Below the pieces are notes generated by a model. It worked only from the letters and a program-made list of their open reading frames with translations. It was not told the DNA's origin and searched no databases. A stretch of 64,000 nucleotides of DNA from Vesta saturnalis (taxonomy: Eukaryota; Arthropoda; Insecta; Coleoptera; Lampyridae): positions 3,015,001-3,079,000 of the forward strand of contig JARFJB010001495.1 of the NCBI GenBank assembly GCA_036346205.1, in the 5' to 3' direction. The translations under genes were made by a program, and so were the position numbers. This document shows, piece after piece, positions 22,960 through 34,720 of this stretch; the stretch's first letter is position 1; the number at the start of each line of letters is the position of its first letter.

Positions 22960-25573
22960 TAGAAATTGAACAAAATTTAGAACCAGAAACTGCAAACATT
23001 TTATTACCTTTCGTTAACATTAGAATTAAGAATTTAAATTTATTAGGATTAGTTGATACCGGATCAGAAATTTCATTAATACAGGAAAAATCATCGTAGA
23101 GAATAACGATTTATTTAAAGATGAGATCATTAGAATAAACAAAATAGAAGTTATGGCAGCTACGGATAAGAAGCTTAGCACTATAAATAGGATGCTACAT
23201 ACTGAAGCTAAGGTAGGGGAACAGATTTTTCAAACACAATGGTTTATAACTAACAATTTAAAGATGGAGTTAATAATCGGAATGGATTTGATTAAGCAAT
23301 TAAGATTGATTATCGATGCACAATATATGAAGATAAGAATTGGTAAAGATGAATTAAACTGGGTACAGCCCTACAATAAAAGATTAAATTTATATAAACC
23401 GCATATCCAGTATTTGAAGGTGGAAAGAATTATAAAGGATGAGCAATTCGATATCAATCACATTGGTTACAAGCAAGAAGTTATAAACATTATACAAGAA
23501 AATTTGGTGTTGATAAATGAAGAACCTAGCGTAGCAAGTAAATATGTACATAAAATTGAAGTGACAGACGATTCTCCGTTCCATAACAAAATATATCCTA
23601 TTCTACGCCAGAAGAGAGCAGGTTAAAGAGAAATTAATGAAATGCTAGAAAATGGTATCATAGAAAGATCAAAGACCAGTTATTTAAATCCGTTGGTTGT
23701 TGTTAAGAAAAAGATGACAGCATTAGACTGTGCCTTGATGCAAGGAAGCTCAATTCAGATCTAAACCTCAATATGAAACGCCACAAAATATGGACGTGCT
23801 CCTTAGTAAAATTTGGGAGAGAAAATCTTTACTAAATTAGACCTTAAGAATTCATTTTGGCTAATACCTTTGGAAAAGTCGTGTAGGAAGTACACAGGGT
23901 TTAGTATCGAAGGAGAAATATACCAATTTAAAGTGGTACCTTTCGGACTTAGTTCTTCGTCTGCTGCATTAGTAAGAGCTATGCAAGAAATTTTAAATAG
24001 ATTCGAACATTTCTGTATGCACTACATTGACGATATTCTAATATTTAGTAAGAACGAAGAAGAACACTGTCTACACATCAAAACAATCATGGAAGCTTTA
24101 GCCACAAATGGTTTAAAATTAAATTTAGAAAATGTTACTTTTTATGAGAGAAGTCATGTATTTGGGTTATGAAATAGGGCAGACGGAGTAAAACTAAATG
24201 ATAGTAGATTGGCCGAAATAAAAGAATATCCTCGTCCTAAAAATTTAAGAACGTTGAGAGGCTTTTTAGGGGTAGTTAATTACTATCGCAAGTTCATTTC
24301 GGATACGCTGAATTATCTATTCCTCTGGTAGACTTGTTAAGAAAAACGTACGTTGGAGTTGGGATAGAAGAAAAGAAGAAGCATTTATTAGTATTAAGGA
24401 AAGTTTATTTACAAATATGATTTTAAGACACCTAATTTTAAGTTACCATTTATACTCAGGACAGATGCATCTTTCTATGCAATCGCAGCAATTATGTCAA
24501 AAACAAGGAGACGAAGAAGTACCCATTTGTTTTCTTTCGAGAATTTTAAAGTGCACGAGATCAAATACACAACAGCAGAAAAGAACTACTGGCCATTGTT
24601 TACGCAGTAAACAAATTAAAATTTTATCTATTAGGCAACAAATTCAAAATTGAAACTGACAACTCTGCAATAACATTTATGAAAACAACTAATTTTAAGA
24701 ATCATAGGATGTACCATTGGTCGTTACTTCTGCAGGAGTATGATTTTGACATATCTCATAGACGAGGCAAGGATAATGTGGTAGCAGATGCGTTAAGCAG
24801 GAAGGATAATATAGACATTAAGGAAAATAGAGTTTTATGTGCATTTGAACAAATTAAACCTACATTTTTGGCACAAGAATTAAGAAATTTACAAAATTCA
24901 ACGCAATTTTAGAACTTAAAAGAAGATTTTGGAATCTAAAGAAGAAATATATAAGGATTACTGTATTTTGAATGATAGAATTATTAAAGTTTTAATGCAG
25001 GAAAGTTAGTTGTAGTAAATGAAGATATAGCAAAATTTATCATAACGGATTTACACAAAACGTACGGACATCTAGGAATTAGAAAACTTGGTTAATTTTT
25101 AGAGAAAATTTCTATGCAAAGAAGGATTTAACATATGTCAAGAATATTATAAACAAATGTGAGCTTTGCATATTAGCTAAAGAGAAGAACCACACTAATT
25201 TCAACCTTGTCAAAAGTATAAAAGTGAGTAAACCGTTAGAAATAATAGCTATTGACTATATTGGAAATTTAGTACCTGGTCAGAACGGATATAAAATATA
25301 TTAGTAATCGTCGATATTTTTCTAAATTTATAAAATTATACCCTAGCAGGGAATGCACAGCAAGACAAGCTACGATTTCTATCGAGAAATTTATGAAAGA
25401 AACAGGAAAGCCAAAAGCTATTTTAGCCGACAATGCCACTTATTTCAGAACTGCCAAATTTGTAAAGAAGTTCGAAGAGATGGGAATGAAGATATATTTC
25501 TGTTCGATCAGACATCCTCAAGGCAACCCAGCCGAAAGATATATCAAAGAGGTGATTAAATTTTTAAGAATAT
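22960..25573 (+). pseudogene. Gypsy pol (protease, RT, RNase H, integrase)
   Basis: Protease: LLGLVDTGSEISLIQE near 23040-23085 with the DTG active site. RT: RQKRAG/EMLENGIIERSKT at 23610-23670; FTKLDLKNSFWLIPLEKSCR with the motif A Asp (23820-23880), YQFKVVPFGLSSSSA (motif B), MHYIDDILIFSKNEEEH with the IDD active site (24017-24065); GFLGVVNYYRKF at 24257. RNase H: FKIETDNSAITFMKTTNF and SHRRGKDNVVADALSR (24640-24800). Integrase: KTYGHLGIRKLG, CELCILAKEKN zinc region, then the core to AERYIKEVIKFLRIF, where the inverted LTR cuts it off. Many single-base frame breaks. The integrase C-terminus is missing in this copy. Confidence 0.9.
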
Positions 25574-27894
25574 TCTCAATTGGGGAAAGAGTTCAGGGAT
25601 TTAGTTGAAGATAAAAATTTTTAAAATATAAGAAATATCCTATATGTAATTGAATTTAACGTATAAAATTTGCTCTGAATAGAATTTGCTTTCTAACGCA
25701 TGCGTTAATGACTTTAAATGAAAAATAAGTAAAGCTGTCAAAAGATGTCAAATAATTAAGAAAATTTTAATGTTTGGATCAAAATGAAAATTTAGAAAAA
25801 GAAAAGAAAATTATTAGCTTCACAGGTGTTTACACAAGTAAATAATTGAAATTCTTAATTAATAACATATAACAAATATAAATTGCAGGGAAATACCAAT
25901 AACAGGGTTATAAAATTTAAAACTCACGTATACAGTCCTTCCTGTCGATTGAATGATGTCTTCAAACTTCAGCTGGAGGCAGGCAATGTTCACTCGGCTA
26001 TTGTTGTTACTAATATCCAACTGCTATCTCGGTTCTCGAAGACACCAACTTCCCAAGCTTCAAGATGTTTTCTTTCCAAAAACGGCAACCTCCAAACACT
26101 TATTTACTATGGTAACTTTTTATTTAAAATGGTTTTAAATCTTTGTGAGTGATATCGTTTAAAATGTATTATTAAGTACCCAAGATTTTTGTTAACACAC
26201 TTTTATTTTAGTTACCGAAATATAATATTTATTTAAGAGGAATTGTCCGGAGAAATAAAACAAACTTTCACCAAATAAAAATGGAATTTAATTTGGTATA
26301 TAAAGGATTATTTTAAATCGGAAAACACGAAAACAAATTTACACAAAATCGTGACATCAATTAATCGTACAGAATTATGTTATTAAAGACGACAGGTATC
26401 GGTGACCGAACTATTTAATTTTAACCGAAGATATAAAAACAAGTGCTCTCGAAATTATTCGTAACGTAAACTTTCTCGACGATAATAAATTAGGTTATGT
26501 AAACACAAATCTAGCAACACTGTTTTAACTTTTTCACTTTTTGAACAAATTCTAGAGAGAGAATGATTTCTTGAGCGCATGCTTTTATAGGTTTCTGGTT
26601 GCTACAGAAATTTCAATTTTTTTACAGCCATATTGCAAAATTTACAATGAATGTGATTGGATAATCAAAATTAAGAATTGTACATAAATGGAATTTTGGC
26701 CGTAACTTTCTTATACATGGTCGGAAATGAAATTTAAAAACGGAAATGAAAACTATGTGAAATTTCGAATAAAAGGACACCTAATAAGCAATAATTCCTA
26801 CCACTAATAAACGAAACAACTTAATCTAATCAAAATAAGCTATTAACTATACACACTTACAAGCTACACTAAAATTACTTGCGAAAATGGAATTCTGAGG
26901 ACAATTTACTTAAGAAAACATATCTTTTAAATTCGAAACATATAATTTAATGAAAATTTTAAGCTTTTGTAAATTTGTCTAGAATTCACCTTAGATTTAG
27001 CAAAACTTTGCGGATAAAAACGCTGTATCCTTATAAAAACTTATTTATATTGTGAAAGAACATCTATTATTTGCTTTAAGAGCAAAAACTAAATCTAATA
27101 ATGTGGAAAAAGTATAAAATTATGTGAAAAATCTAAAATTTACAACGTAACCATACTTAAATTTCAATATGAAATAAATTCATATTAAAAAATGTTTTTA
27201 GCACTTAAAATGTTATGTTTAAGGTTTGTACAACTTGTCTTTATTGTTCTCACTACTTATTTGCAATGCATAATGTTATTCAGTCTTGCATTGAAAAAGT
27301 CTCATCGCCTAACACTTTTTAGGATTTTACACTATAAAATGTACGGCACTATAAATGTTTGTATGCCATAATGTTCTAAATGTCTTTCTTCTTGTGAATC
27401 ATGTATTATAATTTTTGTCACTAATTTGCTAACAAAAATGTGTGCGAAAATTGTTTATACTGTCCATATTATAACCCTTTTAACTAAATTTTTGTATTTC
27501 CTGCTTTTAAAAACTAAACATACCTTATCCCTACCATAATCCTAACTACATAGTCCATGTTTAAACACCTGTGAAATGTCTACTTGCCAAATTACCTTTG
27601 AAAAATTGAATTTTATTGTAAAAATTGCACTACTAAAATGACTCTACGAAAATGGTGATATCTAACATTCTTGACAATTTTGGTAGCAACAAATTGCCTT
27701 TTATGATGAAACCAAACTTAGCAAATGATATTCAGATCAATTTATACCAAATAAATTTATTTTAAACACATCGTGAACCAGATTTATGTAAAATTGTGTC
27801 TCGCACTTGTATCGAGCCAGAAATTACCCCTTTTTATGACCCAAATGTCATGTAAGCTGTCCGATACTTCTATTACCTCTTTCTAAACATCTCA

Positions 27895-27895
<1 letters not shown>
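25574..27895 (-). repeat. Gypsy LTR in inverse orientation
   Basis: Reverse complement of 18452-20760, from TCTCAATTGGGG (25574) to CATCTCAA (27895). It lacks about 45 bases of the LTR 3' end and joins integrase sequence directly after AAGAATATT. It is more diverged from the direct LTR than the two direct copies are from each other, with point changes and small indels. The far end touches a TA array. Confidence 0.9.

Positions 27896-27900
<5 letters not shown>

Positions 27901-27953
<53 letters not shown>
27901..27953. repeat. (TA)n microsatellite bordering the inverted LTR
   Basis: TA array that starts five bases after the LTR end (ATACATACATATAT). It mirrors the array at 16765-16810. Confidence 0.95.
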
Positions 27954-27956
<3 letters not shown>

Positions 27957-28672
27957 CATAAATTCCCGAAATGTACGTAAACCTAATTGATTAACAAAAC
28001 AAAATTATAATTCAAATGTTATACTTTGTGTAATCCTTTCATTCTTGAACAGTTTTACCATGATTTTACAACAAAATTAATAAGTAATAATTATACAGTT
28101 CGTGATTTTTAAATTACAAATTATACAAGTTATATAAAAATTCTATAAATACAATAATAATGCAGATAATTTTACATAACTCCTTAAAAACTGTAATTGT
28201 TTGATACATTACATTTGTAACATTAGTTATAAAAGGAAGAAAAGCAGTACCGACATTAAATACTAGTTTGTCTTTACGGATATGTCTAGCTAATATCTTT
28301 AGCGAATAACATTAGCTTGTAGTAAGTGCGTTGAATAGTGGAAGTAGGTTGAGTAGGCGAGTGGGGATGTGTTCGTGCATGGGCGCGTGCGTGCGTGCAT
28401 ATGTGTGTGAGTGATTGTTAGTATCTACGATAACCAAAAAACAACAATACGTACGGGATTAAATTTTACTAAGCACAGTTTTTGATTTTTAACAAATGAA
28501 ACAGCTGTATATTTCTAAAATATAAAAATACCAACATATATAATTTATAATTATAAATTAGTTATGTTCTACTTAATCTACTTTATGGCAAAATGTATAC
28601 GTCTTTTTTAAAGATGATTTAAACGGCATAAACTGTATTTACGTTATTCTTCTTTTAATTTCCGCTTTCCGG
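27954..28672. other. AT-rich, no gene recognised
   Basis: Nothing assignable, apart from a short GTGCGTGCGTGCATATGTG tract around 28380-28410. Confidence 0.6.
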
Positions 28673-28679
28673 TTGGAAG

Positions 28680-28765
28680 ATCGCGCACACGCACGCGCAC
28701 GCACGCGGGCACGCACGCGCACGCACACGCACTCGCACTCGCACTCACACTCACTCACACACACA

Positions 28766-28804
<39 letters not shown>

Positions 28805-28986
28805 ACACACACACACACACTCTCTCACACTCTCACCCTCACCCACACTCACGCCCACACCCACACTCACACTCACACACACACGCAGATCCACACACAC
28901 ACAGATCCACACACACACACACACACACACAGACGCACGCACACACGCACACACGCAAACACGCACACACGCACACACGCACACAT
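28680..28986. repeat. CA-rich microsatellite (C-A, C-G-C-A, C-A-C-T variants)
   Basis: About 300 bases of alternating pyrimidine-purine repeats: ACGCGC units first, then CACTCG, (CA)n, CTCACAC and ACGCACAC. The long open frames here on both strands are artefacts of the repeat. The complementary GT-rich array is at 34413-34720. Confidence 0.97.
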
Positions 28987-31325
28987 CACATTTCCTGTAC
29001 ACTGTAGCCACATTTCGATGCTCTTCATTGGTATATCTGTTATTTGTAGAGATAAATTATTATTATTATTTTATTTATTGATATAACAGCTTTTGAACTT
29101 TCACTTTGTTCAGACGCTTTTTACGACTAATTCGTTTCTGTGAACAGAAACCGTCGATTTTCGTTTGTTTTCAAGTTTTCAGCGCTATCCTTTATTTTTC
29201 TAGTGGAGGCCATTTTTTTATTTTTGACTAGTTAGATAGCATTCGATTAGAGCTTTTTAATGTCTGAAAATCTTCAGGATGAATTTGAAATAAGATATGT
29301 GACGAGTACTGAATTTCTCATAACATTCCCCATTTGACCGTTACTCTCTCTCTTCTAATAACTGATATACCAATGGTGTGCATCGAAATGTGTACACAGT
29401 GCATTTTTGTCTTTGTTACACATGTAAATAGCCTATGTGTTCCTGCACTTTACTACTATATTATTTTACAGTTTCTGACGTGTAATTACTACTGAAGCGG
29501 TATTCAATTGTGCAGTTTGTAGAAACTGCTATAGTGTTTACTTGTCGAATTCTAGAAAGTTGCAAACTAATCTTGGGGGAAGGACCATCTATGTGGAATT
29601 TTCCATAATATTAAATGTTTTCACACGGTTAGAGTGGAAGATTCCTTCCGTTTACTTCGATATGAACTCTTCATAGGATTGCTCGCAGAAATCAATGTTG
29701 CGTTGTAAAGAAAATTCGTATACTAATTGTTTTATTTTGGGTTATTTAAAGTTTGCATTGTGTATCCAAATCGATGAGGGATGTATTTTAGTAACGTAAT
29801 ATGTCATTTTTGAGCACTTACTTTACTTTTTCTATGTAAGTGTCGTTTCTTATAACGATGAAACCTCACTCTAATACTATTCAGATGAAATGAGTTTTCG
29901 ATGTATAGTAAAAAATGTGTAAAGATGCTTTAATTTATGAATGTACGTAAGCTTTTAATAACAAATTATAAATCATAATCAGCACTCCTGACGTAACCAG
30001 TACGACTCTTCATTTCCTTTTTGTTGAAGACGGCAAGAACTAAAAATATACATTAATTACATTAGATTGGTGATTAACTTGTCAGCAAAAGGAAATGTGG
30101 TGAGTTCAATTCTCGTTTGAAGAAATCTGTCTTCTTTTCATTTCTTACCAATGAAAGCTGTTGAGATTTTCAAATAGTAAACTTTACTTTAAATAGCAAA
30201 ACTCTACTATAGCTAATGAATTTTCAACTTCCTCTGAATTCGTCTGTTGGTGCAGCTGATTGAAAAAAGATCACTATCATGGCAATTTTTATGCGTGGCA
30301 TTAAAAAACACTTATTTTGATTACAATAGTTTCCTTCCTGCTTTCAAGTAAGGCGTTTATCTAAATAAATGAAAACGGACCCATTTAAACTTTTATGTCT
30401 ACAACTCCAATTACATTGCATACTTTTTATAGTGTTTTAAATACTATCTAGCTTTTAATTTTATTAACGCTCGTATACTAATTTTATGTTTTTTTTAATG
30501 TCACCTTTTGGATTAAATGTTCACGATTTAAACGAATATGTTAATAAAACACGTAATTTAAACTTTGCGTGTTCACTTTCGTATAGTTTAACATCATTCA
30601 AGAATTTTTATCAGAAATTATATTGTTATTAAGGCGTCGCAAATTCTCAGTAATCAAATACACATTTGTTATTTGTTATAATTTCATTACATACATTCTT
30701 CATTAGATAGTCATCAATAATAATGCTATTATGATGGATACGCTAAATGCACACGTCGTTTTTAGTTCGAGTGAAATGTGTAAATGGAATGTGTTCAATA
30801 TAAATTAATTTACACTAAGGCTACATGTGCGTTTCGTATTATCAAAATCACATACTATTCTGATCCTGATTATTAATTTGCATAATAAAGTTTTTTATAA
30901 CAATTCTAAAAAAATGTGTGGGTTAACTTTACTACGAAACGGTTTTTGCTTCCAAGGTATGACAAGAATTGTTTTTTATCAATTTATTTAACATAGGCAT
31001 TCATTATACAGAAACATTGAAAAACCATGCTTACACTAATTCAATTCACTACTTATACTTTGTTTAACTATCCGACTCTACTTAATTAAGGGATATTGAA
31101 GGTGGGATAAAGCTCCTATCACTTGTAATAAACACTTGCATGTTGGATAAATAGATTGGGCAGAAATTTTAATATTTTATAACATTTAATTCTTTGAATA
31201 GCTCGTGCTATTATTACTGCCTGATGAACTTGCTCGGGTGTAAACTGTGGGATTGTTATTTTTTGTTATTTATTTATTTTTTGTTAGTATGCTCATGCTT
31301 ATGGTTAGTAATCACTTATTTATAG

Positions 31326-31328
<3 letters not shown>
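28987..31328. other. 2.3 kb without recognisable features
   Basis: AT-rich sequence without ORFs above about 60 residues, element ends or repeats that I can identify. It is among the best candidates in the window for non-transposon intergenic or intronic DNA. Confidence 0.5.

Positions 31329-31382
<54 letters not shown>
31329..31382. repeat. (TA)n microsatellite
   Basis: Uninterrupted TA repeat of about 54 bases. Confidence 0.97.
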
Positions 31383-31384
<2 letters not shown>

Positions 31385-31521
31385 GAGCCGAACAAATCAG
31401 TTGTAGAAGGAGAAAACTTGAAAATGGAAAATGACACTTTGCCGAAACGTCGTTTTTGTACTGGCAGGAGTCAGAAGCATCACCAGCAGACACGAGACAA
31501 CGCCCGGATAAACAACAGTGT

Positions 31522-31525
<4 letters not shown>
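31383..31525. mobile_element. 140-bp island between two TA arrays, retroelement-like
   Basis: GC-richer piece containing GACACTTTGCCGAAACGTCG, a motif resembling the GCCGAAACGT signature often found in LINE and Penelope-like 3' regions. It is bounded on both sides by TA arrays, so it may be a 3'-end fragment of an element with a TA tail. No coding frame is recognised and the class is uncertain. Confidence 0.35.

Positions 31526-31576
<51 letters not shown>
31526..31576. repeat. (TA)n microsatellite at the 3' end of the Jockey-like LINE
   Basis: TA repeat. Seen from the LINE (minus strand) it directly follows ...GACTCGACTAAGATATG, so it may be the LINE's 3' tail rather than an independent microsatellite. 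Confidence 0.9.
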
Positions 31577-31581
<5 letters not shown>

Positions 31582-31871
31582 CTTAGTCGAGTCCTTCTCC
31601 TTTTCAGCCCTGGTCAATCTATGCTTGTGGTGTTGCGATGTTTTGTGTTATTGTATAGTTTACAATCATGAGATGTGGTTATTTTTGGTGTAAGGAAAAG
31701 AAAAAAAAAGATTTAGATTTATTTGAATATTTAATGTGTTAATTGGTTTAAGTGTGTTGTTGTTTAGTGGGGTGTAGCGTGCTTAGTGTGGTTAATCCGA
31801 TTCGTTGTCCGGTTTCATGCTAGGTTGTCATCGAACAGGTGGGGAGATGCGGAGGGCATATCGGATGTTAT

Positions 31872-32225
31872 CTAGGGATTCTCCTCGGGGAGGTCGTCAA
31901 GGAGTTGTGTAAGGATCACGGGGGGATGCTTGAATTTTAATTTAGGTTTTCTTCGTGGGAATTGGGGAAAACGGTAGTTGTAGGGAGTGGTAAGGATTTC
32001 TTTGGTTGGGATAGTATCGCCGAAAATTCTTTTATGCGCGAAGTTTTTCTGAAGTGTTTGGATTCTGTGTGTGATTGGTGGTATGTTGGCGTGTTGTGTT
32101 GTGAGGTCACTAGGGTACCTGAGGGGTAACCTATGTATGCGTCTAAAAATTCGGCGTTCACAGGAGGCAATAGAGGAAAGGTGATTGGGGTTTATATTGG
32201 TGTATATGGGTGCTCGGAAATCCAT
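31872..32225 (-). pseudogene. Jockey-like ORF2 C-terminal region
   Basis: MDFRAPIYTNINPNHLSSIA, then CERRIFRRIHRLPLRYPSDL and IPPITHRIQTLQKNFAHKRI. This pattern (a W/R-ALIYG-like start, RKxLRxIxxLPxxTP, IxxRI) is the region downstream of the RT in Jockey-clade LINEs. It is cut off from the RT by frame breaks around 32230-32390. Confidence 0.75.
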
Positions 32226-32386
32226 AACAGGGCGGATGTATGTTTTGCAGGTGTGTTGAAGTGTTTTAGGGTGGCAACCTCTGATTCTATCCCGGAGGAC
32301 GCCCAGTAGGTTTGCGCGATTTTTAATCCTATTGAGTGTTCTTTTTACATCGGGGAGCCAATTGAGGGTTCTAGTGAAGAGGATTC

Positions 32387-33693
32387 CTAGGTAGGTGACT
32401 TTATCTTGGAGTGAGTCTTTCTTGATTTAGCGTGAGTGAAACATTTCTGGAGACAAGCTTTGGGAATCTTTGGTGTAATTAGGATGTCGAAAGAGGATTG
32501 TTTGGGTTTTGATGGGATTGACGCACACTCTCCACCGGTTGCGAAGGGTTTTGTATATGAGGCGGGAGGCCGTTTCGCTGTTCCGCTTAACCGTCCAGAA
32601 GGCGGTGTCATCCGCAAACTGCGCAACGACTACTCCGTGTTGTGTGACTTCTGGAATGTCGGATGTGAAGATAGTATACAGGATCGGGGCTACCTTGCGG
32701 TACGCCTGTTGTAGGTTGGAAAGGATCTGAGGTTTTCCCTTTTTTGACCCGAACTGAGGTTACGGATCTTGTGCAGGAGACCGGCGTGCCAGACCCTGTC
32801 GAATGATTGCTTAATGTCCAGAAACACAGCCAGATTGCATTGCTTGTGATTGAATGCTCTGGTGGTCTCTGTAAGCAGCTTCAACAAGGGATCGCGACAC
32901 GTTCGGTTGGGACGGAAGCCGAATTGGCTGTTGGGAAGGAGGTCGTTAAATTAGAGGTGGTCTCTGAATCGCCGGGCTAGAATCTGCTCAAAGCATTTTC
33001 CGAGGCAACACAGGAGGGAAATGGATCTATAGGAGGAGGGTGAGGTTAGGTTGGGGTGGGGTTTGGGTATCATGACGGTGGAGGCCGATTTCCAGTCCGT
33101 CGGGAGGTGGGATAGGATTAAGCATTGGTTGTGCATGTTGGAGAGTAATCGAAGGACTGGGTCGGGTAAATGACGGAAGATTTTTCGATTTAGGCCGTCA
33201 TGACCTGGGGCAGATTTTTTTCCTTTTTTGAAATATGTGTGGACCTGGTCGGTCGTGATGGGGGCATAAAAAGGATTATCGTTATCGAGTTGGATTTCAG
33301 GAAGATTAACGTTGCGGAATTCTTCAAGGCGACCATCGAAGAGTGCCTTGAACCGGTTATCGAATTGGGGATCATCTGGGGATCGTAAAATGGATTGGTG
33401 GTGATGACCAAAGAAATCGGCCTTTCCTTGATCGGATGAGATTAGGTTGCCCTGAATGTCGGTTAGGTGCGATTTAGGGTTGACTTTCCTTCTGGTCAGT
33501 CTATCGAACTGTTGCCAGAAGAGTTTACCATTTCTATAATCTGAGAGGTGGCTTTGGTCCAAGAGTCTTCGGCGTGTTTGTTAGCTTTTCGCCTGATTAA
33601 GGCGTTAAGGCAATTGTATTCGGTCTTGAGAGCCGGACCCCTAGATCGTAAGAATTGACGATAGATTCGTCTTTTCTCTTTGATCCAGTTCAC
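32387..33693 (-). pseudogene. Jockey-like reverse transcriptase
   Basis: From 33693 leftward: a basic linker (NWIKEKRRIYRQFLRSRGPA, NALIRRKANKHAEDSW), SHLSDYRNGKLFWQQFDRLT, GKKSAPGHDGLNRKIFRHLP (fingers), LPTDWKSASTVMIPKPHPNL, SSYRSISLLCCLGKCFEQIL. In a shifted frame (32690-32887) NLAVFLDIKQSFDRVWHAGL holds the motif A Asp. The catalytic FADD lies at about 32595-32625 in AQFADDTAFW. A deletion or frameshift between motifs A and C removes motif B. Dead. Confidence 0.88.
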
Positions 33694-33734
33694 GATATGC
33701 TGTGGGAGCGGTTTTCGGGAAATGTCGATGTTTT

Positions 33735-34412
33735 TTAATGGGAAGAGATATCGACCGCTGCCATAATTATGGAAGTTAGGTCTCTAATGGCTCTCTCGAG
33801 ATTTTGGGTCGTTTGAAGATTGGGTGTAGGAATGTTGTTGGAGAACACATTCCAGTCTGCTTTCAAAAAATCTTTAATGACGGTATTGAGGAGGTGTAGG
33901 GGGAGCTGTAAAAATGAAGTTTTGACCAGTAGGGGTATATGATCTGATGTGATCGTGGTGTCTAGAAACCACTCACGATCGAAATAGTGAGCTATGGGTT
34001 CGGAAACTATGATATGATCCACTATTGAGGCAGCTAAATGTTCGAAGTATGTTGGCTGTGTGTTGGCGATTCGCAAGAGCGGCAACTGCAACAGAGCGGA
34101 GGATAGTCTGTTACCGTTGCCATTAGTTGCGGTGTCACCGAATTGGATGTGTGGCATTGAGATCACCTAGGATAACTGCATTAGGGAGGATATAGCCGTA
34201 GATTAAAAGGTCATCTATAAGGTGTTGTGGCCGGGCGGGTTGTAATAAGAAATAAATACTATAGGAGTGGGAAAGTGCACCGTCGCAGCAACGCATTCGA
34301 GGTTTTGTAGGTGCGCAGGAAGTTGAAAAGGAGTGGATGGGAAGCAATTTTTAATTAAGAGGGCGGTTCCGTGGTGGCTATTGTTTATGAATGTGTGATA
34401 CGTGTTGAAGTG
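33735..34412 (-). pseudogene. Jockey-like endonuclease, N-terminally truncated
   Basis: NNSHHGTALLIKNCFPSTPF, LECVAATVHFPTPIVFISYY (34215-34412), VILGDLNATHP (GDLNA catalytic motif near 34165), then NRLSSALLQLPLLRIANTQP, SIVDHIIVSEPIAHYF and TTITSDHIPLLVKTSFL with the SDH motif near 33940. A frame break near 34150 separates the halves. The early catalytic residues are missing. Confidence 0.85.
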
Positions 34413-34476
<64 letters not shown>

Positions 34477-34720
34477 GTGTGCGTGTGTGGTGTGTGCGTG
34501 GTGGTGTGGTGGGTGGTGTGGGTGTGTGTGGGTGTGTGGTGGGCGGTGCGTGCGTGCGTGTATGTGTGTGTATTCTTGTGTCTACGCGCGCGTGTGTTTG
34601 TGTGTGTGTGTGCGCGCGCGTGTGTGTCTGATTGTGTATGTGCGTGCGTGCCGTGTGTTTGTATACGTGCCTGTGTGTGTATGTGTGTGTTTGCGTGTGC
34701 GCGTGCGTGTATGCAAATGA
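34413..34720. repeat. GT-rich microsatellite with GCGC patches
   Basis: About 60 bases of pure (GT)n, then 240 bases of GTGCGTG, GTGGTGTGG and GCGCGCGTGTG variants. Several long open frames here are artefacts. It abuts the truncated 5' end of the LINE. Confidence 0.97.

Larger units (their letters stand above)
16811..27895 (+). mobile_element. composite Gypsy-type LTR retrotransposon (rearranged tandem plus inverted LTR)
   Basis: Order: LTR 5' fragment (16811-17516), integrase segment (17517-18376), complete LTR (18452-20805), primer-binding site, gag, protease-RT-RNase H-integrase (20811-25573), and a near-complete LTR in inverse orientation (25574-27895). The two integrase segments and the direct LTR copies are almost identical, so the duplications are recent. 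The complete LTR serves as the 3' LTR of the left partial copy and the 5' LTR of the right copy, as expected from recombination between elements. TA arrays touch both outer ends. No env-like gene is visible. Confidence 0.85.
31577..34412 (-). mobile_element. Jockey-like LINE, 5'-truncated
   Basis: Minus-strand LINE with part of the endonuclease, a reverse transcriptase and a C-terminal region, followed by about 280 bases of 3'UTR-like sequence down to the TA array. Its GC content is clearly higher than the surroundings. The 5' end abuts a GT microsatellite and ORF1 plus the start of the endonuclease are not visible. It belongs to a family different from the LINE copies at 7 and 57 kb. Confidence 0.87.

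Noticed and set aside
28673..29086. Long open frames of His/Thr or Val/Cys repeats
   Set aside because: They are translations of a CA/GT microsatellite, present on both strands.
31247..31693. 148-residue frame with Tyr-Ile repeats
   Set aside because: Two TA microsatellites translated through the 140-bp island.
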